Positions 6,543 through 13,339 of a stretch of DNA of 28,293 nucleotides are shown here, piece after piece. Under the pieces are notes generated by a model that was given only the letters and a program-made list of their open reading frames with translations, did not search any database and was not told the DNA's origin. This DNA comes from DATMER01 sp036277235 (GTDB taxonomy: Bacteria; Acidobacteriota; Thermoanaerobaculia; Multivoradales; UBA5704). The stretch covers positions 1 to 28,293 of the forward strand of contig DASUNJ010000610.1 in assembly GCA_036277235.1 (NCBI GenBank). Direction: 5' to 3'. Numbering within the stretch: position 1 is the first letter of the stretch; every line of letters begins with the position of its first letter. Made by a program: the position numbers and the translations under genes.

Positions 6543-6603
6543 GAGACGCCCCGACCCTGTACACCCGGCAGTACGGTGGTAGCGTACTGGGGCATCTCTA
6601 CGA
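6543..6603 (-). repeat. GTAG-headed REP-like hairpin element, copy 2 (inverted)
   Basis: This is the inverted partner of copy 1; on the minus strand it starts TCGTAGAGATG. The closing stem is GAGACGCCCC (6543-6552) with GGGGCATCTC (6589-6598), 9 of 10 paired. The inner hairpin is AGTACG-GTGGTAG-CGTACT (6570-6588). Relative to copy 1, one inner-stem pair has changed on both sides (A-T to C-G), a compensatory change that supports the fold. The 6604-6708 remainder before the next gene shows nothing recognisable. Confidence 0.75.
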
Positions 6604-6708
6604 AATGTCTTTGGCTTGTGGCGATCTGCCGGCGGATGGAATGGTAAGAAGTCGTAGCTCCTTCGCATGGTTGAATCTTGCCACAGTGTAACTACATCTG
6701 GGTGGCCA

Positions 6709-7653
6709 TCAATGCCAGGACCGATTGAACTGCCGCCACTCCTCGGGCGAAGTGACCCACTCCGCGTAGAGCGCGATTCCTTCGAAGCAGGCGGGGGCTC
6801 CTCCATGGTCCGCCAGGGCCGCTCGGACTCCCCGGATGGCGTTCGGAATGTTTTCCACCTTCGGGTTCGAGACCGCGGAGTCTTCGAAGGAAGGAATGCC
6901 GATGAGAATCCGGTGGCCGGGAACCTCGCAGCCCCAGCGGAGCAGCAGCCGGGTTTCGTGCCGGACGAACTGGGTATAGAGCAGTCCGGTGTCGAGGGTG
7001 GTGTCGTAGGCCATCAGGACGGTCTCGTCGGTCAGGGCCATGGCGTCCCGGTAGAACTTCTCGGACCAGAACCATCTCTTCATCAGTCCCGGAGAGAGGC
7101 CGAAGGGGCCGGCCCGGCGCGTGGCATGGCTCAGGATGAAGTCCCTGCCCAGCGTGGAGCGCAAGTCTCGGAGCAGCTCCAGATAGCCGGGGTGCGCGTC
7201 GCGGAGCGGCTCGATGTCGAGATGGATTCCGTGAAAGCCCTCGTCCCGCAGATGAATCGCCGTGGCGATCGTGGCCCGGCGGAAGCGTTCCGAGGTCAGG
7301 TCGAGCCTGTGCGTGCCCCCGCCAATCCAGGCGAGGACGACCAGCTCCGGAGCCTCGCGAAGCAGCGCCCGGAGCTCGGGGCCGGGACGGTCGCGGATGG
7401 AACCGTCCGCGAGCAGAGGGCCGGCGTGCAGGTAGACATGGCGGAAGCCGTTCTCCCGGAGCCGGCGGATGAGCGCGCGCCGCTCTTCGACGGGGACCGG
7501 CTTACCCGTCTTGACGTGCCGGCCGGTGTACCACTGGTGTCCGATCCAGATCCCGTTGCGGCCGGTGTCGAAGCTCCGGCTTGGCGCCGGAGCCGACGGA
7601 ACGAGGAGCAGCAGGGCGGTTGAGAGCAGGAAGAGCAAAGCCTTTCTCAGCAT
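6709..7653 (-). CDS. Secreted GH18-like glycoside hydrolase domain protein
   Basis: The start at 7653 gives a clean signal peptide (MLRKALLFLLSTALLLLVP). An in-frame start at 7791 would place an arginine-rich tail in front of it and overlap the divergent gene. The product is 314 residues. A TIM-barrel-like sequence carries FHGIHLDIEP (about 140-149) with D146 and E148, matching the end of the GH18 DxxDxDxE signature, and later ETVLMAYDT. GH18-type proteins hydrolyse or bind beta-1,4-GlcNAc polymers such as chitin or peptidoglycan. The first aspartates of the motif are not all present, so activity is uncertain. It is divergent from the DUF1415 gene. Confidence 0.68.
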   Translation of the reverse strand: MLRKALLFLLSTALLLLVPSAPAPSRSFDTGRNGIWIGHQWYTGRHVKTGKPVPVEERRALIRRLRENGFRHVYLHAGPLLADGSIRDRPGPELRALLREAPELVVLAWIGGGTHRLDLTSERFRRATIATAIHLRDEGFHGIHLDIEPLRDAHPGYLELLRDLRSTLGRDFILSHATRRAGPFGLSPGLMKRWFWSEKFYRDAMALTDETVLMAYDTTLDTGLLYTQFVRHETRLLLRWGCEVPGHRILIGIPSFEDSAVSNPKVENIPNAIRGVRAALADHGGAPACFEGIALYAEWVTSPEEWRQFNRSWH

Positions 7654-7745
7654 GCCGCCATTGCAGCAGCCGATCGTGGCAGGAAAAGGGCGGGATCGTG
7701 GCACAGACTTGCGGGAACGAGGCCGCGCTCTTAGAGTGTCCATCC

Positions 7746-8321
7746 ATGGACGCCGCCGAAGCCGAAGAGATCGTGGTCGCCACGCGGACATGGCTGGAGA
7801 GGGCGGTCATCGGTCTCAACCTGTGCCCCTTTGCCAAGCCCGTCCACCTCGGGGGCCGCATCCGGTACGCCGTGAGCGTCGCGGACACTCCCGACGAGCT
7901 GCGGGCCGATCTCGCGGACGAGCTCCAGACGCTGGCGGAGGCGGACCCCGGCGAGATCGAGACCACGCTGCTGATCCATCCTCAGGTGTTCGCCGATTTC
8001 CTGGACTACAACGATTTCCTCGAAGTCGCCGACGACACGCTCGAGGAGCTCGATCTCGTCGGGGAGATCCAGGTCGCCAGCTTCCATCCGCAGTACCAGT
8101 TCGCCGGCACGGAGCCGGACGATATTGAGAACTACACGAACCGTTCGCCTTATCCCATGCTTCATCTGCTGAGGGAGTCGAGCGTCGACGCCGCGGTAGC
8201 CGCATTTCCGGATACCGAGCAGATTTACGAGAAGAACATCGAGACGATGCGCGCACTCGGCCACGAAGGCTGGCGCCGTCTCGGTGTCGGGAAGAAAAAG
8301 ACGAACGGAGGGTTGTCATGA
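7746..8321 (+). CDS. DUF1415 family protein
   Basis: This 191-residue cytoplasmic protein has the DUF1415 landmarks: TRTWLERAVIGLNLCPFAKP near the N-terminus, then TTLLIHPQVFADFLDYNDFL, VASFHPQYQFAG and NRSPYPMLHLLRE. The family is widespread, but no biochemical role is established that I know of. The start at ATG 7746 fits the usual family start. An in-frame opening upstream to 7581 lies inside the divergent GH18-like gene and is rejected. Its stop overlaps the next gene as ATGA, so the two are translationally coupled. Confidence 0.88.
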   Translation: MDAAEAEEIVVATRTWLERAVIGLNLCPFAKPVHLGGRIRYAVSVADTPDELRADLADELQTLAEADPGEIETTLLIHPQVFADFLDYNDFLEVADDTLEELDLVGEIQVASFHPQYQFAGTEPDDIENYTNRSPYPMLHLLRESSVDAAVAAFPDTEQIYEKNIETMRALGHEGWRRLGVGKKKTNGGLS

Positions 8322-8935
8322 ACCAGCGCCAGGTCACGGAACCGATCACGGTGCAGGAACCCTTTGGCGGAGCGGAGGTCGCCCGCGAGCTGCGCGCTCT
8401 TCACGACCGGAGCCGGGAGCTCTGGAGTGGGTTTTCCACCACCGAGTTCTTCTTTCCCCTGGGCGATGCCTGGTCTCCTGCGGACAACATCCGCCATCTG
8501 CTGAAGTCGAACCGGCCGGTGTTGCGCGCCTTGAGCACGCCCAAGGTCCTGCTGCTGTTCCGGTTCGGAGCCGGCCTGCGCCCTTCGCAGACCTACTCGG
8601 AGGTCCGGGAGCGGTACCTCGCGCGGCTGGCCGCGGGAGTCACGGCGGGCCGTTTCGCTCCCAGGCCGCTGGGGAGCTCGGATCAGACCGAAGAGCATCG
8701 CAGCTCGCTGATGGCTGCTCTGGACCAGGTTTCCAAAGACCTAACGGGCGCGGTTTCAGGTTGGGGGGAGTGGCAGTTGGACCGCTTCCGCCTGCCGCAT
8801 CCGGCTTTGGGACGGCTCACGGTCCGGGAGATGCTCTTCTTCACGCTCTACCACAATTTCCATCACGTGCAGAACGTGGTGCGGCGGGCCGGTTCCCGAG
8901 TCGTCACTTCAGCAGCTCCATCACCTCGCCTTTGA
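8318..8935 (+). CDS. DinB-like family protein
   Basis: This 205-residue protein forms a four-helix DinB/YfiT-type bundle. DNIRHLLKSN and YHNFHHVQNVVRR carry the histidines expected for the metal-binding triad. The family includes metal-dependent thiol S-transferases and DNA-damage-inducible proteins of unknown activity. The start overlaps the DUF1415 stop. The last 32 bases overlap the 3' end of the convergent TlpA-like gene, so the C-terminal tail (VVTSAAPSPRL) is shared sequence. Confidence 0.82.
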   Translation: MNQRQVTEPITVQEPFGGAEVARELRALHDRSRELWSGFSTTEFFFPLGDAWSPADNIRHLLKSNRPVLRALSTPKVLLLFRFGAGLRPSQTYSEVRERYLARLAAGVTAGRFAPRPLGSSDQTEEHRSSLMAALDQVSKDLTGAVSGWGEWQLDRFRLPHPALGRLTVREMLFFTLYHNFHHVQNVVRRAGSRVVTSAAPSPRL

Positions 8936-10091
8936 CCACCGCCGCCATGTCCTCGACCACGCCCGAGTGGTAGCGGGCGAGGCGGCCGTCCTTGCCGACG
9001 ATGACGAGGCTGGGGAGTCCGGGGTTGTGGAAGGCGGTGAAGGTCTCCTTGCCCGAGTCCAGGAGGACGGGGAGGTTCAGCCCCTTGGCGCGGAGGAGCT
9101 CGGCGGCGAGGCGGCGCTGCTCTTCGGGATCGCTGGTATTTTCCATCGTGTTCACCGCGAAGACCTTGACCGGTAGGCCCGAGCCCTTCGCCCAGGCTGC
9201 CAGCTCGGCGGTGTGCTTGAGGCCGGTCCAGCAGGGGACGCACCAGGTTGCCCAGAAGTCCAGGACGACCACGGAGCCCTGGAGGTCTGCAAGGCGGACG
9301 GTGCCGCCGTCCATCGTCCTCAGGGTCGCCTTGGGCGCGGGCTGGCCCAGGGGGTAGCCGCTCCTTTCGAGCTCCGCGAAGGTTGCCACTGCCGACCGGC
9401 CGGCCAGGTTCGGGAAGGTCAAAGCGGTGCCCGGGTCTCCGGGGGCGAAGGTGTAGCGGCCGGTGGCCTTCACCTGCTGCTTCCCCTCTCCCAGGGCGAG
9501 GCGCGCCTGCCGCGGCAGATGGGTCGCCGGGTCGATCCCGATCGTGAGAATCCCGTTGTCCGCCTTCAGATCCACTTCCACGAGCGGCCCGTCCGCGCGG
9601 GAGCCGACGATCTCCAGGGGGCCGAGGATGCCGAGCCGCAGGGCATGGAGAAAGGCCTGGAAGTCTCCCCCCTGAGAAGCCACCAGGGCAGGGGGAGCCG
9701 TCAGGTTGATCTGGTCGCCGCCGATCTTGCGGAGCGCGGCGGCGAAGTCTCCGCGGTAGGGCACCTCGGCGTAGCGGCCCTCGACGTTGAACTGGGTGCC
9801 GACCATCCTCCCCTCCCGGCCGACGAAGCGCATGATCTCCTTCCCCTGGTTGGTGAGGGCAAAGAACACCTCTTTCGCCGGGCCGACGCCGTAGTCGTTC
9901 CCCTTGGATTCCTTGCGGCCGTCGGGAAACTCCACGACGAACTCGAAGGTCTCCCGGAAAGGCCCGGCTTTCTGGTAGGCGAGGCGGGCGGCGTCGAGGG
10001 CGGCCCTTCCCTTGTCGATTTCAGCAGGATCGGCGGCTTGCGCGAGGTTGGGGAGGAGGAGGGCGAAAACAGCGAGGCGCAGGGGGATCAT
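8904..10091 (-). CDS. TlpA-like thioredoxin-fold protein with N-terminal DUF2092-like domain
   Basis: With the start at ATG 10091 the product has 395 residues and a signal peptide (MIPLRLAVFALLLPNLAQAA). Residues 21 to about 235 form a lipoprotein-carrier-like beta domain similar to DUF2092. Residues 245-395 are a TlpA/AhpC-type thioredoxin fold with the redox motif WCVPC (C284, C287) in VVVLDFWATWCVPC, followed by the cis-proline region NPGLPSLVIV. It should act as a periplasmic thiol-disulfide reductase. The open frame continues 43 codons upstream, but that part lacks signal character and overlaps the divergent gene. Confidence 0.85.
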   Translation of the reverse strand: MIPLRLAVFALLLPNLAQAADPAEIDKGRAALDAARLAYQKAGPFRETFEFVVEFPDGRKESKGNDYGVGPAKEVFFALTNQGKEIMRFVGREGRMVGTQFNVEGRYAEVPYRGDFAAALRKIGGDQINLTAPPALVASQGGDFQAFLHALRLGILGPLEIVGSRADGPLVEVDLKADNGILTIGIDPATHLPRQARLALGEGKQQVKATGRYTFAPGDPGTALTFPNLAGRSAVATFAELERSGYPLGQPAPKATLRTMDGGTVRLADLQGSVVVLDFWATWCVPCWTGLKHTAELAAWAKGSGLPVKVFAVNTMENTSDPEEQRRLAAELLRAKGLNLPVLLDSGKETFTAFHNPGLPSLVIVGKDGRLARYHSGVVEDMAAVVKGEVMELLK

Positions 10092-10138
10092 GTCAGCCCT
10101 ACGGCGCCCGGGCCGGAAGGTTTCGTGAGCGTGGCGGG

Positions 10139-10184
10139 TTTGCCGGTCGTTTGCCGTAATCCTGGAATGACGGCAAGTTTGCCG
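10139..10184. promoter_or_regulatory. TTTGCCG repeat cluster between divergent genes
   Basis: TTTGCCG occurs at 10139-10145, 10150-10156 and 10178-10184. ACGGCAA at 10170-10176 is inverted to TTGCCGT at 10151-10157, forming a 7-bp inverted repeat with a 12-base gap. The cluster sits between the TlpA-like and cyclic-nucleotide-binding genes, a natural place for a shared operator. Confidence 0.4.
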
Positions 10185-10209
10185 TGCAGCCAAACCCAGG
10201 AGGCCACCG

Positions 10210-10563
10210 ATGCGCGCCATGGAGATCTTCAGCCGCGAGCCCGACGTCCGGAACTTCTCGGCGGGTCAGCCGATCTTCGCCGAGGGGGAGCCGGGGGATG
10301 TGATGTATGCCGTGCTGCAGGGGGAGGTCGAGATCCGCAGGGCGGGGAGGGTGCTCGGCACCGTCCGCGACGGCGGCATCTTCGGCGAGATGGCCATTCT
10401 GGACGAGAAGCCCCGCTCGGCCGCCGCGGTCGCCAAGAGCGACTGCCGGGTCGCGGCGATCGGTCAGCGGCGGTTCACGCGCCTGGTCGAGCAGACCCCG
10501 ATCTTCGCCCTGAGCCTGATGCAGGTCGTGAGCGACCGGCTGGGCCGCAATCTTGTGACCTAA
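10210..10563 (+). CDS. Single-domain cyclic nucleotide-binding protein
   Basis: This 117-residue protein is a bare cNMP-binding beta-roll: FSAGQPIFAEGEPGDVMYAV, then LQGEVEIRRAGR, GGIFGEMAILDEKPRSAAAV and the C-terminal helix ALSLMQVVSDRLGRNL. The FGEMAILDEKPRSA phosphate-binding cassette has the usual glutamate and arginine. There is no DNA-binding or output domain, so it may work by binding a partner. AGGAGG stands 7 bases before the ATG. Its last 42 bases have a near copy at 10928-10969. Confidence 0.87.
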   Translation: MRAMEIFSREPDVRNFSAGQPIFAEGEPGDVMYAVLQGEVEIRRAGRVLGTVRDGGIFGEMAILDEKPRSAAAVAKSDCRVAAIGQRRFTRLVEQTPIFALSLMQVVSDRLGRNLVT

Positions 10564-10666
10564 GTGCGGTGACCTGGCGCTGGCTGACCTTCCGGAAAGT
10601 GGCCGGGAGCTTCGGGTCGGCGGTGATGTACCAGAGGAATACGTGGGTGTCGAGCAGCAGCTTCAC
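10564..10666 (-). pseudogene. VapC-type PIN toxin remnant
   Basis: The start overlaps the antitoxin stop as ATGA and the first 26 codons read MKLLLDTHVFLWYITADPKL then PATFRK, the N-terminus of a VapC PIN RNase (D6 is the first catalytic aspartate). Similarity ends at about 10589, and the frame then runs antisense into the cyclic-nucleotide-binding gene. About 100 codons of the toxin are missing, so it cannot be active. Confidence 0.75.
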
Positions 10667-10902
10667 CGCCCTTCGAACCCTCGCAGGATCTCGTCTGGCA
10701 ACGGCGCATCGAAGTCGTCAGGAACCGTGAACGCCCCGGCGCAGAGGCCGAACGGTCGCTGACCGCGCTGGGTTGCAGGGACGGGCCGCAACTCGGCAAC
10801 CTGGCGGCCGCCTCGGACAACGACGAGGTGTTCTCCGGCCTCAACCCGGTCCAGCAGGGCTTCCGGGTTCCGGCGAAAATCCTTTAGGGTGACGGTACTC
10901 AT
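10663..10902 (-). CDS. Phd/YefM-type antitoxin
   Basis: This 79-residue protein is a Phd/YefM antitoxin. MSTVTLKDFRRNPEALLDRV is the N-terminal DNA-binding part, EHLVVVRGGRQVAELRPV the strand region, and FTVPDDFDAPLPDEILRGFE the toxin-binding tail typical of VapC partners. The start at 10902 is chosen because the family begins here; the open frame extends 20 codons upstream. It is intact while its VapC partner is truncated. Confidence 0.82.
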   Translation of the reverse strand: MSTVTLKDFRRNPEALLDRVEAGEHLVVVRGGRQVAELRPVPATQRGQRPFGLCAGAFTVPDDFDAPLPDEILRGFEGR

Positions 10903-10927
10903 GGCGACATTGTAGCAGGCCGAAGCT

Positions 10928-10969
10928 GAGGTCGTCAGCGACCGGCTAGGCCGCGACCTCATGACCTAG
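10928..10969 (+). repeat. Duplicated 3' end of the cyclic-nucleotide-binding gene
   Basis: The segment encodes EVVSDRLGRDLMT plus a TAG stop and matches 10522-10563 (QVVSDRLGRNLVT plus TAA) with about eight base changes in 42. The phd/vapC remnant lies between the two copies. Homology does not extend upstream. Either a second cyclic-nucleotide-binding paralogue was mostly replaced by the toxin-antitoxin module, or the module entered the gene and duplicated its end. No gene is seen in 10970-11018. Confidence 0.65.
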
Positions 10970-11018
10970 GGACTCCGGCTCTCGCTTGAGCTGGCCGACG
11001 AGAACGAGACGCTCGAGC

Positions 11019-11612
11019 TCAGGCGAAGTCATCTACCGATCCGATCAGGGGGATCTTGGGTTGCGCCTGGATCTTGGTGACGAAAGCGTTTCCTGCGGCC
11101 AGCTTGTGCTTCCACTCCTCCGCGGTCGCCATGCTCACGTGAACCGGACGCTTCAAGGTCGCTTCGGCCTCATGGAGAGCCTCGTAGAGATCCGAGTAGG
11201 CCAGGTCGTCGCAGATCACCATCAGATCGATGTCGCTCCGAGCCGTATCCGAGCCCTTGGCGATTGAGCCATAGACGAAGGCTGCCTGAATGAGTTCTCT
11301 GAAGGGTTCAAGGGCCGCTTCCAGCGGGCCGGCGAGTGCGATCGTCTTGACCACCAAGCCATGCAATTCAGCGAAGACCGGCGAATCGGGATTGGCCTGA
11401 TAGTACTTCTGGTTCCCCGCTCGCGTGACCCTGACTAGTCCGCTGTCCGCGAGGCGCATCAACTGGCGATGCACTGCGCCGGTGCCGGAATCTGCCAGCG
11501 CGATGACTTCGGCGCTCCGGAAGCTCCGGTCCGGCTGGCCGAAGAGAAGCGCGAGCACCCGCTGCTGGACGGGTGAGAAGAGAGCATCGGCCAGCCTCGT
11601 GCTTCGGGCCAT
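11019..11612 (-). CDS. Winged-helix regulator fused to a minimal nucleotidyltransferase
   Basis: This 197-residue protein has two parts. Residues 1-75 are an ArsR-like winged helix (LFSPVQQRVLALLFGQPDRS, GAVHRQLMRLADSGLVRVTR). Residues 85-197 are a MNT-type DNA-polymerase-beta-like nucleotidyltransferase with GSIAKGSDTARSDIDLMV, giving G115-S116 and D127/D129. The start at M (11612) fits the usual MARSTRLADAL beginning; ATG 11618 is two codons earlier and a TTG at 11654 would run through the operator palindromes. No HEPN partner is adjacent. It probably represses its own promoter through the two palindromes at its start. Confidence 0.83.
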   Translation of the reverse strand: MARSTRLADALFSPVQQRVLALLFGQPDRSFRSAEVIALADSGTGAVHRQLMRLADSGLVRVTRAGNQKYYQANPDSPVFAELHGLVVKTIALAGPLEAALEPFRELIQAAFVYGSIAKGSDTARSDIDLMVICDDLAYSDLYEALHEAEATLKRPVHVSMATAEEWKHKLAAGNAFVTKIQAQPKIPLIGSVDDFA

Positions 11613-11647
11613 TCCCATATCGGGAAGGATAGTTCCCGAATTGGGAA
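11612..11647. promoter_or_regulatory. Two TTCCC-N5-GGGAA operator-like palindromes
   Basis: The palindromes are at 11612-11626 (TTCCCATATCGGGAA) and 11633-11647 (TTCCCGAATTGGGAA). Their starts are exactly 21 bp apart, two turns of the helix, so bound dimers would lie on the same face. They touch the start codon of the winged-helix/nucleotidyltransferase gene, as expected for autorepression. Confidence 0.7.
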
Positions 11648-11669
11648 GGCGCAAGCAGGAGCTCGATCT

Positions 11670-12452
11670 TCACTGATGCGGGGCTGCCCGCAGCGCTGCG
11701 GCCAGCGGCAGGAAGTGATCGCGATAGGTGATTACGCGTTCGATTTCGCCGCGTTGCTGGAGGAGGCGGGCCCGCCATTCGTAGCGCAGGAGGTGCTGCA
11801 GCCCGGGCGTTGGGAGCTCGTCGAGGGCAGGAGCAAACTGCTCGACAGCCAGATGCTCTCCGTCCACCTCGTCGAGCACGGCTCCGAGCTGGCGGTGCAA
11901 ACATTCATAGTGATCGTTTCGTGCCGCGATCTTCACCGCCAGCTCCTCGGCGGTCAACCGCAAAGTAGCACCGTCGCGGGTCTCGGGCAGGCGCTGGATG
12001 CGATAGCGCTCGCCGGGACCCGGAATCTGAGCGATCAGCGGGAATTCGATGATTTCAATGCCTGAGAGCCCGCGAGCTGCCGCCTGCACGATCGGCAACG
12101 TGATGTCGTGAAGCGGATTGTAGAGCTCGACGCTCTCGCAGAGGATCTGCTGCGCTGCGCAGGCTGTGATTTCGGACCGTACCTGTTCGACCAGCTCCGA
12201 GAAGACCGTCATGTCGAGCTCGAGCAGGGCATCGTAGAGGCGCTTTTCGGTCCACCCGAGAAAGCGGGCATTGTCGAGCAGGCCCAGCGAAGCCAGGGCT
12301 CGGCGCGATTCGTCGACCCGTTCTTCGCCGCCGCCGTCGGTCAGGAACAGGAGCCGCGGGCGGAGACGCTGGACGAATCCGAAAATGGCAAGCTCGTGAT
12401 TGGGATGCCCGGTGACGACGAGGCGCGAGACGGCAGGGTCTGCAAGATTCAA
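11670..12452 (-). CDS. Divergent PIG-L/LmbE-like protein
   Basis: The TTG start overlaps the stop of the upstream GT2 gene as TTGA, giving 260 residues; the open frame extends further upstream inside the GT2 gene and is rejected. Near the N-terminus VVTGHPNHELAIFGFVQRLR then LLFLTDGGG resembles the start of PIG-L/LmbE deacetylases. Where active enzymes have HPDDE, this has HPNHE, so zinc binding or deacetylase activity may be altered. The rest has no motif I recognise. Its place at the end of a glycosyltransferase operon suggests a role in glycan processing. Confidence 0.55.
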   Translation of the reverse strand: MNLADPAVSRLVVTGHPNHELAIFGFVQRLRPRLLFLTDGGGEERVDESRRALASLGLLDNARFLGWTEKRLYDALLELDMTVFSELVEQVRSEITACAAQQILCESVELYNPLHDITLPIVQAAARGLSGIEIIEFPLIAQIPGPGERYRIQRLPETRDGATLRLTAEELAVKIAARNDHYECLHRQLGAVLDEVDGEHLAVEQFAPALDELPTPGLQHLLRYEWRARLLQQRGEIERVITYRDHFLPLAAALRAAPHQ

Positions 12453-13339
12453 GCGGCTTCCTTCCGATGGAAAGAGATCAGATTGTTCAACCACCAGGAG
12501 AACAGGTCGCTGACCACCTCCAGCCTCCAGCCGGCAACCGATCGCGCAAGCAGGCCTGTGCGCTGCACCACGCGCCGCCGGCAGTGCTCGGCCCATGCGA
12601 CGCGCAGCTCCTGCCGCAGCTCTCCACGGTAGAGGTGGCGGTGTTTCCAATGAATTCCGGCATGGCAGCGCCGGACGTCCCGGATTTCTCGATCGAAACC
12701 CGAGACGCCGACAGCGCCGGTGAATTTGCGCGATTCGCCGGAAACGATGGGCAAGTGGACCAGGGTGCCCGCCTGCGCTGCGCGGATGATGAAGTCCCAG
12801 TCTTCGAAGACGGTGAAGCGTTCGTCATAGCCGCCGACTCGCTCCCAGAGCGACTTGCGATAGGCCGAGCCCGTGGCATAGATGAAGTTGCCGAGGAGGA
12901 CGCGGTCGAAGCGAAAGGGGATGGCGACCTCGCGGCAATCCATCAGCTCGCCACCGGGGCTGTAGGTCGCGTGCCGCACGCCGGTATAGACGTAATCGGC
13001 GCGGTTCTCATCGAGCCCGTTTACCAGCCGGTCGAGGTGCTCGGGATCGTAAAGGTTGTCATCGTCGAGGAGAGCGATCCGCGGCGCGCTGGCGGCGGTG
13101 ATGCCGGCATTGAGCGCCACCGGACGGGACAGGCGGCGAGGAGGCGCTACACAGTGAAGCCGCGGCAGCCGAGATGCCGCGTGGGCCAGCGCCTCGTCGT
13201 ACCGGCCCTGGCTCATATCTACAACTACGACCTCAAAGTCGCGCCGCGTCTGAAGAGCGAGGCTCTCGAGCGCCTGCTCCAGATGCGCCGACGGCCCCAG
13301 CGTGCGTACGATGACGGAGATCGCCGGCTGCTCGGTCAT
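12449..13339 (-). CDS. Family 2 glycosyltransferase
   Basis: This 296-residue GT-A fold enzyme has AISVIVRTLGPSAHLEQALE then FEVVVVDMS at the nucleotide-binding start, ALLDDDNLYDPEHL (D92-D94) as the metal-binding DxD, and FTVFEDWDFIIRAAQAG as the acceptor/ED region. It should transfer a sugar from a nucleotide donor in the cytoplasm. Start and stop overlap the neighbouring genes by 4 bases each, so it belongs to the six-gene minus-strand operon. Confidence 0.88.
   Translation of the reverse strand: MTEQPAISVIVRTLGPSAHLEQALESLALQTRRDFEVVVVDMSQGRYDEALAHAASRLPRLHCVAPPRRLSRPVALNAGITAASAPRIALLDDDNLYDPEHLDRLVNGLDENRADYVYTGVRHATYSPGGELMDCREVAIPFRFDRVLLGNFIYATGSAYRKSLWERVGGYDERFTVFEDWDFIIRAAQAGTLVHLPIVSGESRKFTGAVGVSGFDREIRDVRRCHAGIHWKHRHLYRGELRQELRVAWAEHCRRRVVQRTGLLARSVAGWRLEVVSDLFSWWLNNLISFHRKEAA

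Noticed and set aside
6324..6806. 160-aa minus-strand frame over the REP-like block
   Set aside because: It runs through inverted structured repeats, has no start signal and matches no family.
7672..7703. GATCGTGGCA direct repeats 22 bp apart between divergent genes
   Set aside because: Only two copies with no symmetry; too weak to call an operator.
10475..10588. Continuation of the VapC frame to a 63-aa protein
   Set aside because: After codon 26 the frame is antisense to the cyclic-nucleotide-binding gene and no longer resembles a PIN domain.
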